DNA of 16,556 nt from JAGNRR01 sp964612525 (GTDB lineage: Bacteria > Bacteroidota > Bacteroidia > Chitinophagales > Chitinophagaceae). The number at the start of each line of letters is the position of its first letter. Within the stretch, counting starts at the first letter, position 1. The notes under the pieces were generated by a model that saw only the letters and a list, made by a program, of their open reading frames with translations, did not search any database and was not told the origin of the DNA. The stretch covers positions 1-16,556 of the forward strand of contig CAZTCQ010000062.1 of assembly GCA_964612525.1 (NCBI GenBank), in the 5' to 3' direction. A program made the translations under genes and the position numbers. Below, piece after piece: positions 13,001-16,556 of this stretch.

Positions 13001-14977
13001 ATGTTCCGTTTTTTATCTGCTTTTTTACTGACGGTGGTCCTTAGTTTTCTTGGAGGACCAGCTTTGTATGCTCAGGTGTATAACAGCACCACAGGGCAGG
13101 ATAAATCAATAGTGGGTGATCAAAAAATAAAGTCGGATAGTAATAAAGGCTTTGCCGAAAAAGGGATGGATTACTCGGTAACCATTTACTCAATGAATAA
13201 AAAAAATGAACGAGCAGAATATGATACTGCCATCAATCAAGTGCATCGATTGGGTTTATTGTCTAAATGGGAATTGAGCCTGGGGAATGCAGGATCGGCT
13301 TATCAATCCTTAAAGGCAACTGCTTTTTTAGCTTCGGAATATTCTCTTTTGCCCGCTCAGTGGAAGGCCTATAGTTACCATGAAGATGAGTTGCTTTATT
13401 ATAACACGACCAAGCCTTTTTCTGAAGTGAGGTATTCGGCAGGCTCGCAGCAGGAGCAGATTTTGGAGCTTTTTCATACTCAGAATATTTCCCCAACTTG
13501 GAATTTTAGTACGGCTTATCGAAAAATAAATTCCCTAGGTTTTTTTAAGGGACAAAAAAGTAATATCGACAATTTTAAATTTGTTTCTGGTTATCAATCG
13601 AAAAATAATCGCTACAAAGCCTCGGGCTCATTCTTGTATAATAAAATTCAGCAAGATGAAAATTTAGGGATACTATCGGATTCGTTTTTGACGAATCCTC
13701 AATTTTCAAATCGAAGTATTGTACCCGTGGGAGTTTTTATTTCTTCCACAGCGACTCGCTCTCCTTTATTAAATTATAGACGGTCCTTGGGCGTAAATTT
13801 TCATCAAGAATATGGCCTGGGTAAAACAGAGTCTTATTTTACAGAAGATAGCGTAAAGAAAAATCGCTTCAAACCTTTTTTGACCTTTGGAAACAAAGTT
13901 TATTATCAGTCCGAACGATATTGTTTTCAAAATTCGGAACCGGATTCTGTGTTTCAAGCAAACTATTTTCCTTTATCTTATGAGTTGGGGGATACGCTGC
14001 TTCTTCAATATGATAATAATAGAATTGGGACTTCTTTTTCTGCCGAAGGAAATGTTTATATAAAAGATAGGGTATTCAGCCTAATGGCGGGCCTAGGCCT
14101 TGAGTACCAAAAAGTAGGTGGTTTGTCCGGTTCGCGCGATGCAGTGAATAATTTTTTATTTGGACAATTGTCTAACAAAAAAAGTAGAGATTCCTCCTTC
14201 GTTCTCCTGGCAGATTTGAAACTGTACTACACTGGTTTGGCTAGGGGGAATCTAAGTTTTAACGGTTTGTTGAGTAAAACGCTGCCTAAAAATATTGGAA
14301 CGATTGGCGTAAAAGCTTCGCAATATGTGCAGCAAGCTTTTTATGTTGCTGAATCTATTCAGATTGATTCTGCAAGAAGTGAACAAACTTTAAAGTCACA
14401 AATTAATACGTCTATCGGAGGGTTTTATAAAAACGAAAAACTAAAATTAGGATTGAGCCTTTCCTCTTTGTTGTTTAATAATTTAATTTTTAGTGATGGA
14501 TTACAGCCTAACTATCAAAATTTTTCAAGAGCGATTAGCGTACAACAGTTTGAACTAGATAAGGGGTTTGCGTTTAAAAAATGGAAGATTGATAATGCGC
14601 TCCTCGTTCAAATTACTTCGAGCAATACCCCCTTGAATGTTCCCTTATTGGCTTCTTTTCATCGCTTTGCGTATCATGATTATCTTTTCAAAAATAAATT
14701 GCAGGTTAGTACGGGATTTGATATTTCTTATAACACACCCTATTTCAATGATCAATTTCAACCGGTGTTTCAATCATTTACACCGCAGCAGGCTATTAAA
14801 AAATCTGTAATTCCTAGGCTGCATCCTTTTTTCAATTTTAAGATCAAGCGTTTTCGTGCTAGTGTGAGTGTCGATCAGTTTCAACACTTTTTTATAAAGA
14901 ACAATATTAATTATTTAGGGTACCCAGCGCAGGGAGCCTTATTCAGATTTGGTCTCCGTTGGATTTTTATCAATTAG
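13001..14977 (+). CDS. Putative outer-membrane porin (Porin_10-type)
   Basis: A 658-residue protein with a signal peptide (MFRFLSAFLLTVVLSFLGG then PALYAQ, cleavage after about residue 25). A long chain of alternating polar/aromatic segments typical of an outer-membrane beta-barrel follows. It resembles the Bacteroidota 'putative porin' family: a conserved early region with KPFSEVRYSAGSQQEQILEL and FHTQNISPTWNFSTAYRKIN, and the closing PAQGALFRFGLRWIFIN, whose aromatic end suits recognition by the BAM machinery. The substrate is unknown. I chose the ATG at 13001 rather than the GTG at 12977 because the signal peptide starts there and a perfect -7 box lies between the two. The last 39 bases overlap the convergent WecA-like gene, and no terminator is seen. 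Confidence 0.85.
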   Translation: MFRFLSAFLLTVVLSFLGGPALYAQVYNSTTGQDKSIVGDQKIKSDSNKGFAEKGMDYSVTIYSMNKKNERAEYDTAINQVHRLGLLSKWELSLGNAGSAYQSLKATAFLASEYSLLPAQWKAYSYHEDELLYYNTTKPFSEVRYSAGSQQEQILELFHTQNISPTWNFSTAYRKINSLGFFKGQKSNIDNFKFVSGYQSKNNRYKASGSFLYNKIQQDENLGILSDSFLTNPQFSNRSIVPVGVFISSTATRSPLLNYRRSLGVNFHQEYGLGKTESYFTEDSVKKNRFKPFLTFGNKVYYQSERYCFQNSEPDSVFQANYFPLSYELGDTLLLQYDNNRIGTSFSAEGNVYIKDRVFSLMAGLGLEYQKVGGLSGSRDAVNNFLFGQLSNKKSRDSSFVLLADLKLYYTGLARGNLSFNGLLSKTLPKNIGTIGVKASQYVQQAFYVAESIQIDSARSEQTLKSQINTSIGGFYKNEKLKLGLSLSSLLFNNLIFSDGLQPNYQNFSRAISVQQFELDKGFAFKKWKIDNALLVQITSSNTPLNVPLLASFHRFAYHDYLFKNKLQVSTGFDISYNTPYFNDQFQPVFQSFTPQQAIKKSVIPRLHPFFNFKIKRFRASVSVDQFQHFFIKNNINYLGYPAQGALFRFGLRWIFIN

Positions 14978-16039
14978 TCCTCCTTCACGAGTCAGGCTTT
15001 GTTTACCTGATTTAATCGTGTCCTTTTGCTTTTTATACATGATTAAGTAAGCGCCTGTGTAAATAGTTACATAGGAAAGTGCTAATAAGACAAGGGCAAT
15101 ATGATTATCATAAAACTGAATGGCTATTAGATTATTGATAAGTACAAAAGGTAAAATGATCAGAGTAGTGAGTGGATTGTTTTTATTGGCTAGGTAGATA
15201 AAAACAAACTGGTGTATATGGTACGGGTCTGGTTGAAAAGGGGATTCTTTTTCAATGACTGCTTTTCTGAAGAAAGAAAAAATTACCTCCCAGACTGGAT
15301 GGATTAAAGTACACAATACAAACCACGGTGAAATGTTTGTTCCGTTTTCAGCACTGTTTTTATTTAATAAAATAGCGATTACCGCTAGCATAAAACCAAT
15401 AAAGTAAGCTCCTCCATCTCCTAAGAAAATTTTCCCCTTTGGATAATTAAAAACAAAAAATCCAAGAAGCGCAAACACACAAATAATGCTAATAAACTCA
15501 ATATCCACATCACCCACGATGCGACTAATAAAAAAGTAAGTGGTAAAAATGATAATAGAAATCCCAGAGGAAAGTCCATTTATTCCGTCAATCAGATTGG
15601 TACCATTAATCATACCGATGATAGCGACAATAGTGATGACCACACCGATTTCTAGGGGCACTTTGAAAAATGTAAAATCAGTAACCACAACTCCCAAAAG
15701 ATAAATAGCCATCACCGCCGAAACTAACATGATAATTAGTCTTCTACCCGGACTAATTTTTGCAAATAAATCCTCTAAGAAACCCGAAACGAAAGCAGGT
15801 ACTGAAGCCAACATAAGGAAGAGTCCTATTTCGGTATTGACCATGAGAAAAAAGCAACCAAAGAAAATTCCGAGACCACCGATGCGAGGTGTGGGAGCCG
15901 TATGAAATTTTTGAGGTAGATCGCTGACATTGTCATCTATAAAAAGTCCTTTTTTGTAAGAAAGGTCTATTATGAGGTATTGCATCATAAAGCTTGTGAT
16001 AAAAGCCCCGAATAGATAGAAATAAAAATTGTCAATCAT
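14939..16039 (-). CDS. WecA/MraY-family sugar-1-phosphate transferase
   Basis: A 366-residue polytopic membrane protein of glycosyltransferase family 4, which moves a sugar-1-phosphate from a UDP-sugar onto undecaprenyl phosphate to start O-antigen or exopolysaccharide synthesis. Landmarks: HTAPTPRIGGLGIF (46-59); GFLEDLFAKISPGRRL (86-101), where the usual Asp-Asp is Glu89-Asp90; NGTNLIDGINGL (145-156) with Asn148 and Asp151; GKIFLGDGG (202-210) with Asp208; and a DPYHIHQ segment (271-277) at the family's His motif. About ten or eleven membrane helices are visible, and the C-terminus is polar. I chose the ATG at 16039; the GTG at 16075 would add 12 residues and would contain the perfect -7 box at 16057-16064. 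It is divergent from mnmE. WecA-like fits better than MraY because no mur genes are nearby. Confidence 0.88.
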   Translation of the reverse strand: MIDNFYFYLFGAFITSFMMQYLIIDLSYKKGLFIDDNVSDLPQKFHTAPTPRIGGLGIFFGCFFLMVNTEIGLFLMLASVPAFVSGFLEDLFAKISPGRRLIIMLVSAVMAIYLLGVVVTDFTFFKVPLEIGVVITIVAIIGMINGTNLIDGINGLSSGISIIIFTTYFFISRIVGDVDIEFISIICVFALLGFFVFNYPKGKIFLGDGGAYFIGFMLAVIAILLNKNSAENGTNISPWFVLCTLIHPVWEVIFSFFRKAVIEKESPFQPDPYHIHQFVFIYLANKNNPLTTLIILPFVLINNLIAIQFYDNHIALVLLALSYVTIYTGAYLIMYKKQKDTIKSGKQSLTREGGLIDKNPTETKSE

Positions 16040-16056
16040 GCCAATACTAGTAGGCG

Positions 16057-16064
16057 CAAATATA
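16057..16064 (-). promoter_or_regulatory. Putative -7 box TATATTTG for the WecA-like gene
   Basis: A perfect TAnnTTTG reading leftward, ending 17 bases before the ATG at 16039. It lies inside the longer reading frame that starts with GTG at 16075. Confidence 0.5.
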
Positions 16065-16122
16065 GCGTAAATCACTTCAATTTTTAAAGCCTAGATAATA
16101 ACAGTTCTGCGGGCGTTATGGG

Positions 16123-16130
16123 TATTTTTG
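16123..16130 (+). promoter_or_regulatory. Putative -7 box TATTTTTG for mnmE
   Basis: A perfect TAnnTTTG ending ten bases before the mnmE ATG. It is back-to-back with the box of the WecA-like gene, 58 bases apart, so this 101-base spacer serves both genes. Confidence 0.55.
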
Positions 16131-16140
16131 TGGAATTGTA

Positions 16141-16556
16141 ATGAGTATAAATCACAGAGATACAATCGTAGCGCTGGCAACGCCGAATGGAGTAGGTGCT
16201 ATAGGTGTGGTGCGTCTTTCGGGTGAAAAGGCCGTGGAAATTGCTGATAAAATATTCTGGGGAAAGAAGCTAGCCAAGCAAGAGAGCCATACGTTACACT
16301 TCGGACTAATAAAAGACGGTGAAACAGTACTGGATGAAGTATTGGTTTCTTTGTTCAAAGGTCCAAATTCTTTTACCGGAGAGAATAGCATTGAAATTTC
16401 AGCACATGGTTCACCCTTTGTGTTGCAGCAGATCATTAGCCTTTGCATAAAAAATGGTGCGCGCTTGGCCACAGCCGGGGAGTTTACACAACGCGCCTTT
16501 ATGAATGGCAAATTAGATTTAAGCCAGGCAGAATCTGTAGCAGATATTATTGCTGC
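16141..16556 (+). CDS. mnmE: tRNA modification GTPase MnmE, N-terminal part
   Basis: An open frame from ATG 16141 to the window end, 138 complete codons, cut by the edge. The N-terminal folate-binding domain is clear: HRDTIVALATPNGVGAIGVV (5-24) with the following RLSG, then PNSFTGENSIEISAHGSP and ATAGEFTQRAFMNGKLDLSQ with AESVADII at the edge. The G domain and the C-terminal Cys motif would lie beyond the window. MnmE works with MnmG to install the xm5U modification at the wobble uridine of several tRNAs. The start matches the family N-terminus and lies ten bases after a perfect -7 box. It is divergent from the WecA-like gene. Confidence 0.96.
   Translation, partial: MSINHRDTIVALATPNGVGAIGVVRLSGEKAVEIADKIFWGKKLAKQESHTLHFGLIKDGETVLDEVLVSLFKGPNSFTGENSIEISAHGSPFVLQQIISLCIKNGARLATAGEFTQRAFMNGKLDLSQAESVADIIA

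Noticed and set aside
1..16556. CRISPR array, toxin-antitoxin pair, defence island or biosynthetic cluster
   Set aside because: No regularly spaced repeats, no recognisable toxin, nuclease, defence ATPase, NRPS/PKS or RiPP genes; the content is core metabolism and envelope genes.

Overview
The window looks like chromosomal DNA from a member of the Bacteroidota, most likely near the Cytophagales. This is inferred from gene content and promoter style; nothing was searched. The signs are: the ftsX - DUF3098 - uppP gene order; a Porin_10-type 'putative porin'; a topoisomerase I with no visible zinc fingers and a long Lys/Ala tail; a LuxE-like 'acyl transferase' of the kind common in this phylum; and repeated TAnnTTTG boxes (the Bacteroidota -7 element) just upstream of start codons. 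The DNA is moderately AT-rich, with coding on both strands. A run of exactly 100 N inside one gene shows that this is a scaffold from a draft assembly.

Layout. 1-1401: the possible tail of a plus-strand gene, then a minus-strand pair, xerD followed two bases later by a DinB-like (DUF1569-type) protein. 1402-1525: a divergent spacer with a REP-like inverted repeat and a decayed partial copy. 1526-3420: aroQ (plus) overlaps tail-to-tail with a lipoprotein gene (minus), which is back-to-back with a LuxE-like adenylate-forming enzyme (plus). 3521-6213: topA, after a leader with a palindrome and an unusually good Shine-Dalgarno, coupled through TAATG to a small two-helix membrane protein. 6290-8673: a PstS-like lipoprotein and a secreted TPR protein interrupted by the N gap, closed by a hairpin terminator. 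8749-10775 (minus): ftsX, a DUF3098 protein and uppP as an operon. 10865-11905 (minus): an amidohydrolase resembling aminocarboxymuconate-semialdehyde decarboxylase, divergent from a trimeric-type purine nucleoside phosphorylase (12084-12908, plus). 13001-14977: a large outer-membrane porin whose 3' end overlaps that of a WecA-like sugar-1-phosphate transferase (14939-16039, minus). 16141-end: the first 138 codons of mnmE.

How the genes fit together. Most are core functions: chromosome handling (XerD, TopA), division (FtsX), undecaprenyl-phosphate recycling and use (UppP, WecA-like), aromatic biosynthesis (AroQ), purine salvage (PNP), tRNA wobble modification (MnmE) and envelope proteins. I see no phage, IS, CRISPR, toxin-antitoxin, defence or biosynthetic cluster, and no tRNA or rRNA. 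I did not find a convincing undescribed multi-gene system. The more unusual points are small: promoter boxes so close to start codons that several mRNAs would be nearly leaderless, two antisense 3' overlaps, the REP-like repeat, palindromes in front of topA and the TPR gene, and a specificity-position Asp in the PNP. All spacers are shorter than about 180 bases.
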